In this document: in pieces, positions 1 to 8,232 of the stretch
Numbering within the stretch: position 1 is the stretch's first letter
How the letters are laid out: every line of letters starts with the position of its first letter
Origin: a virus
IMG/VR virus record: IMGVR_UViG_3300025120_000750
Span: 1-20,159 of that record
Direction: 5' to 3' (one strand)
Length of the DNA: 20,159 bases
The notes under the pieces: model-generated
Told to the model about the DNA's origin: nothing
The model's database searches: none
What the model saw: only the letters and a program-made list of their open reading frames with translations
Program-made: the position numbers and the translations under genes

Positions 1-970
1 GGTCTTCTCTTAATGTTTTATTAAAAAATGTTTTAATAGTAGGAAACATTTTACCTACTTCTTTATCTATTCTTTTTACTTGTTCCATAGCAAAATTTGA
101 ATCAGCTGCCTTAGCTGCGTCTTCTGCGTTCTTTGCTAAGAACATAGCTTCGGGTTTACCTGATGTAGGTCTTATCATTCCAGCTGCCGTATCAATTGTT
201 TTATTTATCTTAGAAGAACTAAACGCTAAATCTTTTCCGTACTGTGCAACCTTACCTATTGCCTTTGTACCACCATATATAAATGGAAAATACATTACAG
301 AGTCTGAACCAAATTTAAGTCTATTTATTAATTTTCTTCCTGCATCTTCTTGTGGATTTGCAGATTCGTCTAAATCTAATTGTGTAGGTCCAATATCAAA
401 AGCATCACCTATTGTTCCTATGTTTTCAACATCTGCAACAAACACTTCTCCCGTTGCTCCACCCACGACACCAGCTGCAAAACGTTTTGCTCTAGATTTA
501 TCATTTAATTTATATACTTTCTCCATACCTTTTCTAACATTCTTACCTTTTAAATTTACGTATGTTCCTGCTTTTTTAGCTTGTAATGCTTTGGTTGCAA
601 GCTTGCTTGCTATCTTTGCACCTGCTGTTGCAGGCACACCTATCTGAACTAGTGCTTGTAATATTTTACCTGATGCTCTTGCTTCAGCTGTTTCTTCAAA
701 TATATTTATAGTATCAAATGCAGATTCTACTTTAGCTGCAGCATTATTAGTCATACCTGAAAAGTCTAAAAGTTCTGCACCTAATGAAACAAAACCTTCT
801 GGTACTTTAATAATACCTGAAGCTATGCCAGCTAATGCTGACTCTAATGATGATATTTCATTATCGCCTTCAGCTCCAGAATAAGCTTCATTAATATCGT
901 TTATTACGCCTGGTTTGCTTTCTTTTTTGCCTGTAGGATTTAAAGCTTCAAGGATTGGATCGTATGCCAT
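1..970 (-). CDS. Large internal virion (ejection) protein, N-terminal part, runs off the window
   Basis: An open frame begins with ATG at 970, preceded by a strong GGAGG ribosome site, and stays open for 323 codons to the window edge, so the protein is longer than can be seen here. The N-terminus reads MAYDPILEALNPTGKK. Residues about 43-70 (ALAGIASGIIKVPEGFVSLG) and 103-130 are Ala/Gly-rich amphipathic or hydrophobic stretches, and the rest is helical and Lys-rich near residues 130-165. I recognise this N-terminal pattern from very large structural proteins of marine podophages, at the end of the structural operon after smaller internal proteins. That position matches the T7 gp15/gp16 ejection proteins. 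No lysozyme or transglycosylase motif appears in the visible part; such a domain could lie beyond the edge. The role is inferred from family resemblance and position. Confidence 0.8.
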   Translation of the reverse strand, partial: MAYDPILEALNPTGKKESKPGVINDINEAYSGAEGDNEISSLESALAGIASGIIKVPEGFVSLGAELLDFSGMTNNAAAKVESAFDTINIFEETAEARASGKILQALVQIGVPATAGAKIASKLATKALQAKKAGTYVNLKGKNVRKGMEKVYKLNDKSRAKRFAAGVVGGATGEVFVADVENIGTIGDAFDIGPTQLDLDESANPQEDAGRKLINRLKFGSDSVMYFPFIYGGTKAIGKVAQYGKDLAFSSSKINKTIDTAAGMIRPTSGKPEAMFLAKNAEDAAKAADSNFAMEQVKRIDKEVGKMFPTIKTFFNKTLRED

Positions 971-974
971 ACGC

Positions 975-1736
975 TTAACCTCCTATCGGTATTTCTTTTA
1001 TTTTCTCACCTGTAAATATATTGTATTGAATAATTACTTCATTTTCTGGATCTCTTTCAAACATACTGTTTTGTTGATCTGGTCTAAAGTAAATAGTGCC
1101 TGGTATCATTTCATCAAAATTAAATTGAACCGTGCTTCCTGATATTTTAGAGGGAAATATTTGTACGTTCTTACCTTTAAACTCTTTTTGTTGATCTAAA
1201 GTTTTACTTGTTCTAGCAATAAATCTAGCCATTGATTGAGGATATAATTGTTTTAAACTTTTTTTAAAACCTTTTGACTCTTTAGTAAACTCTTTAATTA
1301 ATTCAAACTCTTGTCTAGCAGGAGAGAATTCTTTTTGAAATTGATTTTTTCCTTTTGCTTCGGCCACATCTATAGCTTGTTGGCCTTTAATACCTAACAT
1401 CCCAGCTTGTAATCCAATTGTTTTTTCTTGTTGAGCTTTTCTTTGTAAGTTTTTAAAATAATTTTCCATAGGTTTATTTGTTGAACCAACAATTTCTTGT
1501 AATTTAGTTCCGCCAGCTGCTTCTCCGCCAATTAAATTTTGACCTGTTTGAAGTAAAAATTGTGTAAGAGCATCTGGACCTGTGCTAGCTCCTTGAGTAG
1601 CAGCCCTTAAAACATTTTTATAATCTTCCACTCTTCCAGCTAATTGATAATTTTGTCTAGGCTTGATACCCGTCATGATACCTTCCATAACTTCTCCGCC
1701 TTTTCTAAACATTGGTCTTTTAAATATCCTACTCAT
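975..1736 (-). CDS. Putative internal virion protein, 253 aa
   Basis: The protein begins MSRIFKRPMFRKGGEVMEGI; the basic 'MFRKGG' type of start is common in internal virion proteins of marine podophages. The central part (residues about 95-190) is Lys/Gln-rich and predicted helical. The C-terminus (about 190-253) is richer in beta-type residues and ends FTGEKIKEIPIGG. Its ATG overlaps the stop codon of the upstream gene as TAATG at 1736, so it is probably translated by re-initiation. It is followed after 4 bases by the large ejection protein, whose ribosome site lies within this short gap and the end of this gene. I see no catalytic motif. Role in DNA ejection or core assembly is inferred from position between two internal-protein-like genes. 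Confidence 0.75.
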   Translation of the reverse strand: MSRIFKRPMFRKGGEVMEGIMTGIKPRQNYQLAGRVEDYKNVLRAATQGASTGPDALTQFLLQTGQNLIGGEAAGGTKLQEIVGSTNKPMENYFKNLQRKAQQEKTIGLQAGMLGIKGQQAIDVAEAKGKNQFQKEFSPARQEFELIKEFTKESKGFKKSLKQLYPQSMARFIARTSKTLDQQKEFKGKNVQIFPSKISGSTVQFNFDEMIPGTIYFRPDQQNSMFERDPENEVIIQYNIFTGEKIKEIPIGG

Positions 1737-2590
1737 TATTTACTTCCCTGTATTAATCTATAAATACCAGCTAATGTTGACGCAGTTCCAAGTCCTGTTG
1801 CTAATGAAGAAGGAGCTGCTGCTCCATCTGTAATAACTTCTTTACCAGGATAACCTGAAATTAAACTTGTAACTCCAGCACCATATTGTTGCGCTGCTTC
1901 TAATGGTTGTAATGCTTGTCTTGATGCTAATTGTTGTTGAGCAGATAAAATTTGTTGTGCTCTATTTTGTTGTTGAGCACCTAAGCCTGTTAAGCTTGCA
2001 ATTTGTTGACCTAATAATGCAGGTGATTGTTGTGCTAATCCTAATTGGCCTGTTGCTAATGCTTGTTGTTGATTAAAAGCTTGCCCTGCTAAATTCTGTG
2101 CTTGACCAAAACCTTGACCTAATAATTGTGCTTGTAATGCTGCTCTGTTTCTATCTGATGTTGCTTGATACTCTGCTCTTTGTACACCTTCTCTACCACC
2201 ACCAAAAGCTCCAGCGTTAATAGCTTGAGCTGCTAATCCTGGTAAACCTTTTTGTGCTTGTACATCAAATTCTGCTAATGTTGTATCAATAATATCTTGT
2301 TGATACGGAGACATGTAAGCTTGATAAGCAGTAGGGCCTGTTAAACCGGCGGCTGTTTGCTGTGCTGCCGCTGCTTCATTTAAGAAAGGTTGAAAGCTAC
2401 CAAGACCAGAAGCTAATCCTTCTGCTTGTGTTGTAAATGCACCAGGTCCTGCAATAAATTGTGGTCCTTGAATTTTAGAAAGATCAGTAGTTTTAAAACC
2501 ACCTATTGCTTTTGTAAGATCATCTAAATAAGTTTGACCTGCTGCTTCAATAAAGGGTGCTGGACGTTGTACGTAATCTTGTGTTGCCAT
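1736..2590 (-). CDS. Internal virion protein, Ala/Gln-rich, 284 aa
   Basis: This Ala/Gln/Gly-rich protein has a long helical region (residues about 65-240) and a Gly/Ala-rich hydrophobic C-terminus. The segment SPYQQDIIDTTLAEFD followed by INAGAFGGGREGVQRAEYQA is a signature I recognise from internal (ejection) proteins of marine podophages. Repeated Gln-rich heptad-like stretches (GQAFNQQQALATGQLGLAQQ) suggest long coiled or bundled helices, as expected for proteins that form a trans-envelope channel in the T7 gp14/gp15 manner. Start and stop overlap both neighbours as TAATG (2590 and 1736), which places it in a translationally coupled run of three. There is a weak GGAAG ribosome site ahead of the start. 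Confidence 0.8.
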   Translation of the reverse strand: MATQDYVQRPAPFIEAAGQTYLDDLTKAIGGFKTTDLSKIQGPQFIAGPGAFTTQAEGLASGLGSFQPFLNEAAAAQQTAAGLTGPTAYQAYMSPYQQDIIDTTLAEFDVQAQKGLPGLAAQAINAGAFGGGREGVQRAEYQATSDRNRAALQAQLLGQGFGQAQNLAGQAFNQQQALATGQLGLAQQSPALLGQQIASLTGLGAQQQNRAQQILSAQQQLASRQALQPLEAAQQYGAGVTSLISGYPGKEVITDGAAAPSSLATGLGTASTLAGIYRLIQGSK

Positions 2591-3726
2591 TATACTCTTC
2601 CGCCTTCTTCTAACATTTTCATTTGATCGTACATTCTTTGAGCACCTAGTTCAACGTCTCCGTCTCCCATGCCTCTTACAGCGTCTGCTGTAAATACGAA
2701 TTCATTATTAGATAACATCGCTGGGATATCATCCTCTTTTTCTTTTATACCAACTGGTGGTATAAATCCACCATTATCTCTTAAATCTAGTTCTTTAACA
2801 CCTTTGGGATTTTGTCTTACAGGTAGCCCCTCGATACCCGCTGCTTGCATAGCATTCTGGCTTGCAGTGTCGCCTAACGCGTAATTCATTCTACCACCTA
2901 AAGCAGCTAAACCTCTTCCTTCTGTTTTCATCATACTCATTCTTTCAAATTCTTTTTTTGCTTCTTCTGCAGCTTTTTCAGGGGATAAACCCATATCTAA
3001 AAATTTTTCAAAAAGAGCTTCTAATATTTTATCGTTCTCCATATTGGATGCCATTCTATCTGGTAATACTGGTCCTGTTGGTTTTGGTGCAAAAGGATTT
3101 ACAGGTTGTGTTGGGTCTGGTGGTAATACTGGACCATCAGCAAAACCTATTCTACCACCCATAGCAGAATTAGTTCTTACAAATTCTTCTACTTCTTGTT
3201 GGTATTGTTCTGCATTAGTATCTGCAGTCACAGGATTTAAATTTGTATAATATAGTCTTAAATATTTTTCTTTTTCTGCGGGATCAGATAATACACTCTC
3301 TACTTCTTCTTCTGGTACTCCATATTGACTAGTTAAAAAACTAGTTAGCCCAGTTATAATACCACCTTTAACTAAAGCACCTTGAATACCTTTTTTAGAA
3401 AGCAAATTGCTTGCTCCACTAAAAAGAGAACTACCTGCTCCTGATAAAAAACCTGATCCTGCCATTCCAGCTAATCTGCCTCCGAACATAGAACTACCTG
3501 AAGCAAAAGGACCTAAGCCTCCAGCATACATACCAGCTCCTGCTAATAATGCAGCTTTACCTATATCAGAGCTTGCAATATCTTTAACAGCGCTTGTAAC
3601 TCCTTTAACGGCTTTCTTTACACCTTTAAAAATACTTCCAAAACCATATTGTTCTCTAGGTACAGCGTTCATAATACCGCCGCCCATGTATAATTGTCTA
3701 TTCATCTGTCCTCTAGATATTGTCAT
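2590..3726 (-). CDS. Internal virion protein with C-terminal 'IPAMLSNNEFVFTADAVRG' signature, 378 aa
   Basis: The N-terminus (MTISRGQMNRQLYMGGG) is followed by a basic amphipathic segment (about 30-50), an Ala/Gly-rich hydrophobic region (about 55-130), an acidic helical middle and a Pro-rich linker (about 198-222). The C-terminal 45 residues carry the 'DIPAMLSNNEFVFTADAVRG ... GAQRMYDQMKMLE' signature, widespread in structural proteins of marine podophages. Two short related motifs, MGGRIGFADGP and LGGRMNYALGD, occur in the middle. No good ribosome site precedes the ATG at 3726. An AGAGGA lies inside the gene four bases before codon 8 (ATG at 3705), so a 371-aa product starting MNRQLYMGGG is possible. 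Role as an ejection or core protein is inferred. Confidence 0.8.
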   Translation of the reverse strand: MTISRGQMNRQLYMGGGIMNAVPREQYGFGSIFKGVKKAVKGVTSAVKDIASSDIGKAALLAGAGMYAGGLGPFASGSSMFGGRLAGMAGSGFLSGAGSSLFSGASNLLSKKGIQGALVKGGIITGLTSFLTSQYGVPEEEVESVLSDPAEKEKYLRLYYTNLNPVTADTNAEQYQQEVEEFVRTNSAMGGRIGFADGPVLPPDPTQPVNPFAPKPTGPVLPDRMASNMENDKILEALFEKFLDMGLSPEKAAEEAKKEFERMSMMKTEGRGLAALGGRMNYALGDTASQNAMQAAGIEGLPVRQNPKGVKELDLRDNGGFIPPVGIKEKEDDIPAMLSNNEFVFTADAVRGMGDGDVELGAQRMYDQMKMLEEGGRV

Positions 3727-3777
3727 AATTCAGTTAAGTTGTTATTGGCAGGCTTACAGATCCTGTAATTTGTTATT

Positions 3778-4659
3778 TTATGTGATTTTTTTGGGCTGGT
3801 CAACAGACTTTTCTCTTATATCGATGGCCTTCTTAGAAGCTAATAATTCGTCCCAATATCTACCACAATATTCATATTCACCAGTGTGAGATATATGATC
3901 CATACAATATAAGTGTATTTTACCGCCCATAGCTGTCCATCTTTTACAAAAACCAAAGTCTTCGCCATAATACTGTTTAGTATTTGGGTCATGTAAACAT
4001 TCAAATAAATTAAAAAAGTTCTTTTTATAGTCTTCTTTACCATTAACCAATGTGGGTTGATGTATTTCTAACTCAGGATATTTCTTTATCATCTTTTCAA
4101 GAACTTCTCTTTTAATTAACATACATCCAGTTGGCGCATGAGTTACTTCTGCTACACCATCATCAACTATAACTTCGTTCATGCCCTCTACTTTAATAGG
4201 ATAATGAAAACCTGCTTTAGCTATTTCTTTTATGTCTGTTAATTTAAATGCATCCATTCTTCTTTTAATCTTATCCCAATCAATATATTTCATTGGATAA
4301 GGCACAGCTATAATATCTTTATCTTTTTCTAACATTTTAAATATACTTCTAGCTTGAAAGTCTATGTCTGAGTCTATGAATAATAAGTGTGTATATTTAG
4401 CTCCTTCATTTAAAAACTCTGATACAATTAAATTTCTACCTTGTTGTACAAGAGAAGATTTATATAAAGTAAAACTAACTAATATATTTTTTTGTAGACA
4501 CTGTTGTTGAAACTTTAAAAGTGCTTGTGTGTAATGTATAGAACATTCGCTGTGTACAGGTGTGCCCACCATTATTCTATATTGTGGTTGTCCAAGATTT
4601 AATTCTGATTGACCAGTTAAATCAAAAGTTATTGGTTTGTTGTTATACTCATTTGACAT
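3778..4659 (-). CDS. GT-A fold glycosyltransferase, 293 aa
   Basis: The sequence has the features of a nucleotide-sugar glycosyltransferase of the GT-A (GT2/Anp1-like) type. A first strand reads IMVGTPVHSEC (about 29-39). QGRNLIVSEFL lies at 73-83. A metal-binding DxD-type motif, FIDSDID, is at 94-100. THAPTGCMLIKREVLEKM (173-190) resembles the acceptor-side strand, and GEDFGFCKRW (232-241) is the late acidic motif that often holds the catalytic base; HISHTG at 255-260 may provide a further metal ligand. The start has an AGGA ribosome site and overlaps the upstream GT-B gene by 11 bases, so the two transferases are co-expressed. The product is probably cytoplasmic, as there is no signal peptide or membrane segment. 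Donor sugar and acceptor are unknown. Confidence 0.85.
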   Translation of the reverse strand: MSNEYNNKPITFDLTGQSELNLGQPQYRIMVGTPVHSECSIHYTQALLKFQQQCLQKNILVSFTLYKSSLVQQGRNLIVSEFLNEGAKYTHLLFIDSDIDFQARSIFKMLEKDKDIIAVPYPMKYIDWDKIKRRMDAFKLTDIKEIAKAGFHYPIKVEGMNEVIVDDGVAEVTHAPTGCMLIKREVLEKMIKKYPELEIHQPTLVNGKEDYKKNFFNLFECLHDPNTKQYYGEDFGFCKRWTAMGGKIHLYCMDHISHTGEYEYCGRYWDELLASKKAIDIREKSVDQPKKIT

Positions 4660-5590
4660 CTAATATTCCTTTCAGTAAGTGTGTCCAAGTTATAGCTATC
4701 TTAGGCCAGTTGTAATACGTCTTAGCATATTCTACTTGCCTAGCCAAGTGTTGTTGAATTGCAGGTTGATCTAATGTTTTTTTTGCAGACTCAATACCTA
4801 TTGCAAGTTTTCTAGCTAAGAAATGATGATTCTTACTATGTGTTACATACATAGGAAACTCTGCTCCTGTTTCAGGTAAAGCTCCTAAGTTAGATACAAT
4901 ACAATATAAACCAGCAGCCATAGATTCTAATAATGATATGCAAAATGTTTCTTCCCAGATACTTGGGTACACAAACATATTATAGTTTTTAAGATGTCTT
5001 TTTATCCACTCGTTATTTCTAAAACCAAGATAATTTACATTTGGTAATTTTTTTGCATGATCATACAAAGGTTGATATTTTTTTTCGTTAGCCTCTGCAA
5101 AATCTTTACCGTATACTTCACAACTAGAAAAAACATCTAGCTCTATCATTGGGTCTTTAATTAATTCCATAGCACCAAGCAACACATTTAATCCTCTCCA
5201 TGGTGTACAATGATGTATAATTCTACATTTATCTCTTTTAGGATAAAAAACCTTATCTCTAGGTTTTATATTATCTATACCATTTTTTATAACCACACAT
5301 TTTTCTGTAGGTAACTTATAAAATTTTACAAAGTTATTATAGTTCCAATGACTGTTAAATACATACCAATCATATTGTTTATGGTTATCAGGTTTACTAA
5401 ACCATGGATGTATATTAGGTTGATCCCAAGAATTTTTTTGCCACAAGATATTAGGTTTATCTTTTGATAAAGGTATTTTGCCTGGGATAGAAGTACATAT
5501 CTGTACTTTATCTAATAGTTCTTTATCTACATATTTGTGTAGATAAGCTAATTGTAATTCTGTTCCGCCTTGTGGTTTATTTTTTTCCAT
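4649..5590 (-). CDS. GT-B fold glycosyltransferase (group 1/GT4-like), short N-terminal domain, 313 aa
   Basis: Features of a group 1 glycosyltransferase are clear: PQGGTELQLAYL at residues 6-17 (donor-domain Gly motif), a strand YDWYVFNSHWN (73-83), IKNGID (101-106), and the E-x7-E motif EETFCISLLESMAAG with Glu214 and Glu222, followed by IVSNLGALPE (231-240), which binds the nucleotide-sugar in this family. The protein is shorter than usual because it begins almost directly at the GGTE loop, without the first Rossmann strand. The start cannot be extended: an in-frame TGA lies eight codons upstream with no ATG between. The start overlaps the previous gene by 14 bases. It is paired with the GT-A gene downstream. 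Acceptor unknown; virion proteins or host surface glycans are both possible. Confidence 0.85.
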   Translation of the reverse strand: MEKNKPQGGTELQLAYLHKYVDKELLDKVQICTSIPGKIPLSKDKPNILWQKNSWDQPNIHPWFSKPDNHKQYDWYVFNSHWNYNNFVKFYKLPTEKCVVIKNGIDNIKPRDKVFYPKRDKCRIIHHCTPWRGLNVLLGAMELIKDPMIELDVFSSCEVYGKDFAEANEKKYQPLYDHAKKLPNVNYLGFRNNEWIKRHLKNYNMFVYPSIWEETFCISLLESMAAGLYCIVSNLGALPETGAEFPMYVTHSKNHHFLARKLAIGIESAKKTLDQPAIQQHLARQVEYAKTYYNWPKIAITWTHLLKGILDVK

Positions 5591-5792
5591 TAAATATTTT
5601 TTGTAATGCGTTCATACCCTTTGGAGATACGTGTACAGTTGTATCTTGTTGGACATGATCGATTACTGTATCTGTATTTGGATCTACAACATCCGCTTTC
5701 ATCTCTTCTTGATCTTTATATATTCTACCAGTAAATCTGTTTTTACAAACAGTAACTGTTGTACAATTAATTTTTAAAATATCTTTATCCAT
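5577..5792 (-). CDS. Small conserved phage protein, 71 aa, unknown function
   Basis: A small soluble protein starting MDKDILKINCTTVTVCKNRF, with two Cys residues (about 10 and 16) and a C-terminal basic helix ending NALQKIFNGKK. It overlaps the upstream gene by 8 bases (shared ATGGATAA) and the downstream glycosyltransferase by 14 bases, so it is embedded in a coupled run. Homologous small proteins occur beside tail genes in marine phages, as far as I recall, but I do not know a function. The two Cys residues are not in a recognisable zinc motif. Confidence 0.65.
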   Translation of the reverse strand: MDKDILKINCTTVTVCKNRFTGRIYKDQEEMKADVVDPNTDTVIDHVQQDTTVHVSPKGMNALQKIFNGKK

Positions 5793-6135
5793 TTTCTTGC
5801 GATCTGTCTATTAAAGCATAACTAATCAGGCCTTGTATTTTACTACTTCCTGTAGCTGCTTGCACAGTTATAGCATCTCCAGCTTCTAAATTCAAGCCTT
5901 GAGGTGAGGCATTTATTTGACTTTTAGCAGCCACATCGTCTCTAAAAAATTCATACTCAGTGCTTGAATCAGATGAATCAACAAAGTTCATGTTTACTAA
6001 AATGGCTGATGATGCATCGTTGTTTGAACAATATATACTTTTAACTATGATTGTTCCGTTAGTAGGACAAGTAAGCACTGTAGCTTTGCTTGTGTCCGTT
6101 TGTTTAAAACCTTGATTTTTATATTGTATAGCCAT
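5785..6135 (-). CDS. Small beta-rich structural protein, 116 aa
   Basis: The composition is rich in Ser, Thr, Val and Ala, with alternating hydrophobic strands such as GTIIVKSIYCSNN (28-40) and ILVNMNFVDSS, an acidic EYEFFRDDV segment, and a late GLNLEAGDAITVQA strand. This pattern suggests a single beta-sandwich domain like small phage capsid or tail ornament proteins; I recognise the 'GTxxIVKSIY..N...S' type from marine phage structural clusters. The ATG overlaps the stop of the preceding 54-aa gene as TAATG, pointing to coupled translation. The 106-aa product at 16460-16780 has a similar layout, though I cannot show homology by eye. The exact role is unknown. Confidence 0.65.
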   Translation of the reverse strand: MAIQYKNQGFKQTDTSKATVLTCPTNGTIIVKSIYCSNNDASSAILVNMNFVDSSDSSTEYEFFRDDVAAKSQINASPQGLNLEAGDAITVQAATGSSKIQGLISYALIDRSQENG

Positions 6136-6299
6136 TAGTTCATAAAATAGTTAAAAGCATCTTGCTCATTTTTTAAGTCTGCTTGAAAAGCAAAATTAAG
6201 TTGGTTCTTCATACTGTCAAGAGATGCAATAATCTGTCTTTGATTGTCTACCTCATATTCAGTTTTTGGTTCTGGTATAAATATAGTTATCTTTGCCAT
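6135..6299 (-). CDS. Small coupled protein, 54 aa, helical
   Basis: This short gene fills the gap between the nozzle gene and the 116-aa gene exactly. Its ATG (6299) overlaps the nozzle stop as TAATG, and its own TAA (6137-6135) overlaps the next ATG as TAATG. The product begins MAKITIFIPEPKTEYEVDNQ and ends DLKNEQDAFNYFMN. It has one short N-terminal strand followed by a charged helix containing IIASLDSMKNQLNFAFQ. Small proteins of this type directly after the nozzle gene occur in other marine podophages, from memory. The double coupling and lack of any spare bases make it a convincing gene despite its size. Function unknown; possibly a tail accessory protein. Confidence 0.75.
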   Translation of the reverse strand: MAKITIFIPEPKTEYEVDNQRQIIASLDSMKNQLNFAFQADLKNEQDAFNYFMN

Positions 6300-8218
6300 T
6301 ATCTTCTTCCGTCTGGTTGTGCATCTATTCTTAAAGTTCCGTATCTCCAGTTTTGTCCTGCGCCATCGTTTTCTATTTTTATAGCAATCAATCTACCCCT
6401 GGCTCTTGTATCTACTTTTTCTGTTGTTGACGTCACAGTAAAAGGTCCAAGAGGTGAGCTTGTAGCTGTGTTATTTGGATAATCATTTATAAACAATGTA
6501 ACTTTAGAGTTACCTACAATATATTTGTAATCAGGAATAAATCTTCTAATAGATGAGAATATCTCACCGTCGTCAATATCTAAATCTCCTGATGTAATAA
6601 AAGCAGTAATTGCAGTTGTCGTTCCATCGGCAACTTGATCATTTCCATCTTCATGAGAATAATACGTAGTTGCACCAAAACGATTTGTAATACCTTGTAT
6701 TGGAAAATTTGGTGTGCCTGTTGTTAAGTATTCTGTTGCGTATGGGTTTTCAAACACATAAGCATCAACATATGTTGTTCTGGCTAATGACCCTGTGGTC
6801 CATACATTCTCTGCGTAATTATATGTAACAACTCTGTCAATTTGTGTAGATCCTGATTTAGGATAGAACCACATTACTTCATCATAAAGAGAGTTATATC
6901 CTGCAGCAATGGTTTGATTAGAACCAAAATTAATTCCAAGATTAGTGCCGTCAGTTGTAAACACAAAGTCTTCAACTAAACAAGGTAAAGATTTAACTGT
7001 ACCATCGTACACAAAGAAACCGCCTGCATCACCCATCCAATACACAGCACCATTTGCATATACAATTGAGTTTTGTCCAATACATCCACAACCTGTACCA
7101 ACCTGTCTAACACTAAATGTAAAAGGTGGTCCAACAAACTGTATTACGTAAGCTGCTCTATCTGTGACTACAAGTGTATAGTCTTTTGCATTTACAGCTC
7201 CTCGTATCTCGCTACCAGCATCAAGTCTAAAAGTTCCAGCGGTGTTAGTTACTGTTGGTGCGTAGCTATTTAAATTTTCTTGATCAGAAAATCGAATAAA
7301 CATTGGATCTTGAGTTGCAGAGTTACCAATAGTTGTTTCAGTTCCTAAATGAAATAAATGTCTATCTCTATCTGACACAAGAGTCATAATAGAAGCTGTT
7401 GGATTAGCACTCGTCGAAAAGTCTGTTGTTGCTGTAGAAGCTCTAACGGATCTAGCACCGGAAGCTCCTGCATTCCAAGTAAAAGTTTTTCCGTTATGTA
7501 TAGTTGCAACTAATACTTCTCCAAAATTATCGAGTGACCAGAGACCTGGATCTAACGTTACATCAGATATAGTTCTTGCTGTTCCCCACGTTGAATCACT
7601 CCAAAGATATGTGCCCCAACCATAACCAGTTGTCTGAAAAGTTGGTCCAACTAATTCGTATGGATTAATAGTTGCAGATCCTGCTGCAGTCATGCCAGAA
7701 CCAGACTCGTTCGCTGACATCGTTATTGTAAATGTGTTAGTTGTAACGCTTATAACTTCGTAAGTTTTTCCTGTAAAATCTACGACAGCGTATCCTGTAG
7801 CTCCACCACCAGGTAAGGTTACACTAGAGAAAGTTACATATCTACCTACAGCTAAATTGTGAGAAGTCTTGTTTATTGTTACTGTTGCAGATCCGTTTGT
7901 AGATGTAAAAGTAGCTGCTGTTATAGCAGTTGCCAAAGGTGTTATATCATAAAAGTCTTCACCATAGTATAAGAACAAACCTTGAGATGTACCTATGGCG
8001 GTATACTTTTCTCCAGCCAATGAAGTAAAAGCATGTTGTGCTCTGGCAACACCAGGTAATTCTTTCTGAGCTACAGTAAGTTGTTTCCAACCACCTATCT
8101 TTTCTGGTAGTCCAGACCTAAATCTAACAAAGTCTCCATCTATCCACTGACCTTCAGCGCCTGATGCTGTTACCTGTTTGTTAAACCCTGGTTCAAAATT
8201 TAGTTTCTTTAGTGGCAT
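6299..8218 (-). CDS. P22 gp10/T7 gp12-like tail nozzle (packaged-DNA stabilisation) protein, 639 aa
   Basis: The N-terminal signature LNFEPGFNKQVT ... EGQWIDGDFVRFR ... LPEKIGGWKQL (residues about 6-46) is typical of P22 gp10-type proteins, which form the hexameric nozzle that closes the short tail and keeps packaged DNA inside. The middle contains beta-propeller-like repeats such as AIGTSQGLFLYYG (about 73-85), RDRHLFHLG and VYWMGDAGGFFVYDG; a Cys pair in GTGCGCIG lies just before the last. Its presence is the best evidence that the phage has a podovirus-type tail. No Shine-Dalgarno sequence precedes the ATG, but a TATAAT lies 8 bases upstream, immediately after the stop of the previous gene. 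It is followed by the TAATG-coupled 54-aa gene. Confidence 0.85.
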   Translation of the reverse strand: MPLKKLNFEPGFNKQVTASGAEGQWIDGDFVRFRSGLPEKIGGWKQLTVAQKELPGVARAQHAFTSLAGEKYTAIGTSQGLFLYYGEDFYDITPLATAITAATFTSTNGSATVTINKTSHNLAVGRYVTFSSVTLPGGGATGYAVVDFTGKTYEVISVTTNTFTITMSANESGSGMTAAGSATINPYELVGPTFQTTGYGWGTYLWSDSTWGTARTISDVTLDPGLWSLDNFGEVLVATIHNGKTFTWNAGASGARSVRASTATTDFSTSANPTASIMTLVSDRDRHLFHLGTETTIGNSATQDPMFIRFSDQENLNSYAPTVTNTAGTFRLDAGSEIRGAVNAKDYTLVVTDRAAYVIQFVGPPFTFSVRQVGTGCGCIGQNSIVYANGAVYWMGDAGGFFVYDGTVKSLPCLVEDFVFTTDGTNLGINFGSNQTIAAGYNSLYDEVMWFYPKSGSTQIDRVVTYNYAENVWTTGSLARTTYVDAYVFENPYATEYLTTGTPNFPIQGITNRFGATTYYSHEDGNDQVADGTTTAITAFITSGDLDIDDGEIFSSIRRFIPDYKYIVGNSKVTLFINDYPNNTATSSPLGPFTVTSTTEKVDTRARGRLIAIKIENDGAGQNWRYGTLRIDAQPDGRR

Positions 8219-8226
8219 AATAATCT

Positions 8227-8232
8227 ATTATA
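8227..8232 (-). promoter_or_regulatory. Possible -10 box (TATAAT) next to a start codon without ribosome site
   Basis: On the minus strand TATAAT directly follows the TAG stop of the 115-aa gene and lies 8 bases before the ATG of the nozzle gene. No matching -35 hexamer is evident at 15-19 bases upstream. If active it would give a nearly leaderless transcript, which would fit the missing Shine-Dalgarno sequence. In AT-rich DNA a chance match is quite possible. Confidence 0.25.

Noticed and set aside
915-1142. 75-codon plus-strand frame spanning the junction at 970
   Set aside because: It crosses two well-supported minus-strand genes and encodes a Phe/Tyr/Ile-rich product typical of antisense AT-rich frames.
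3407-3889. 160-codon open frame on the plus strand
   Set aside because: It lies opposite the internal virion protein and the end of the GT-A gene, is Pro/Leu-rich without domain character, and has no ribosome site; it mirrors the minus-strand codons.
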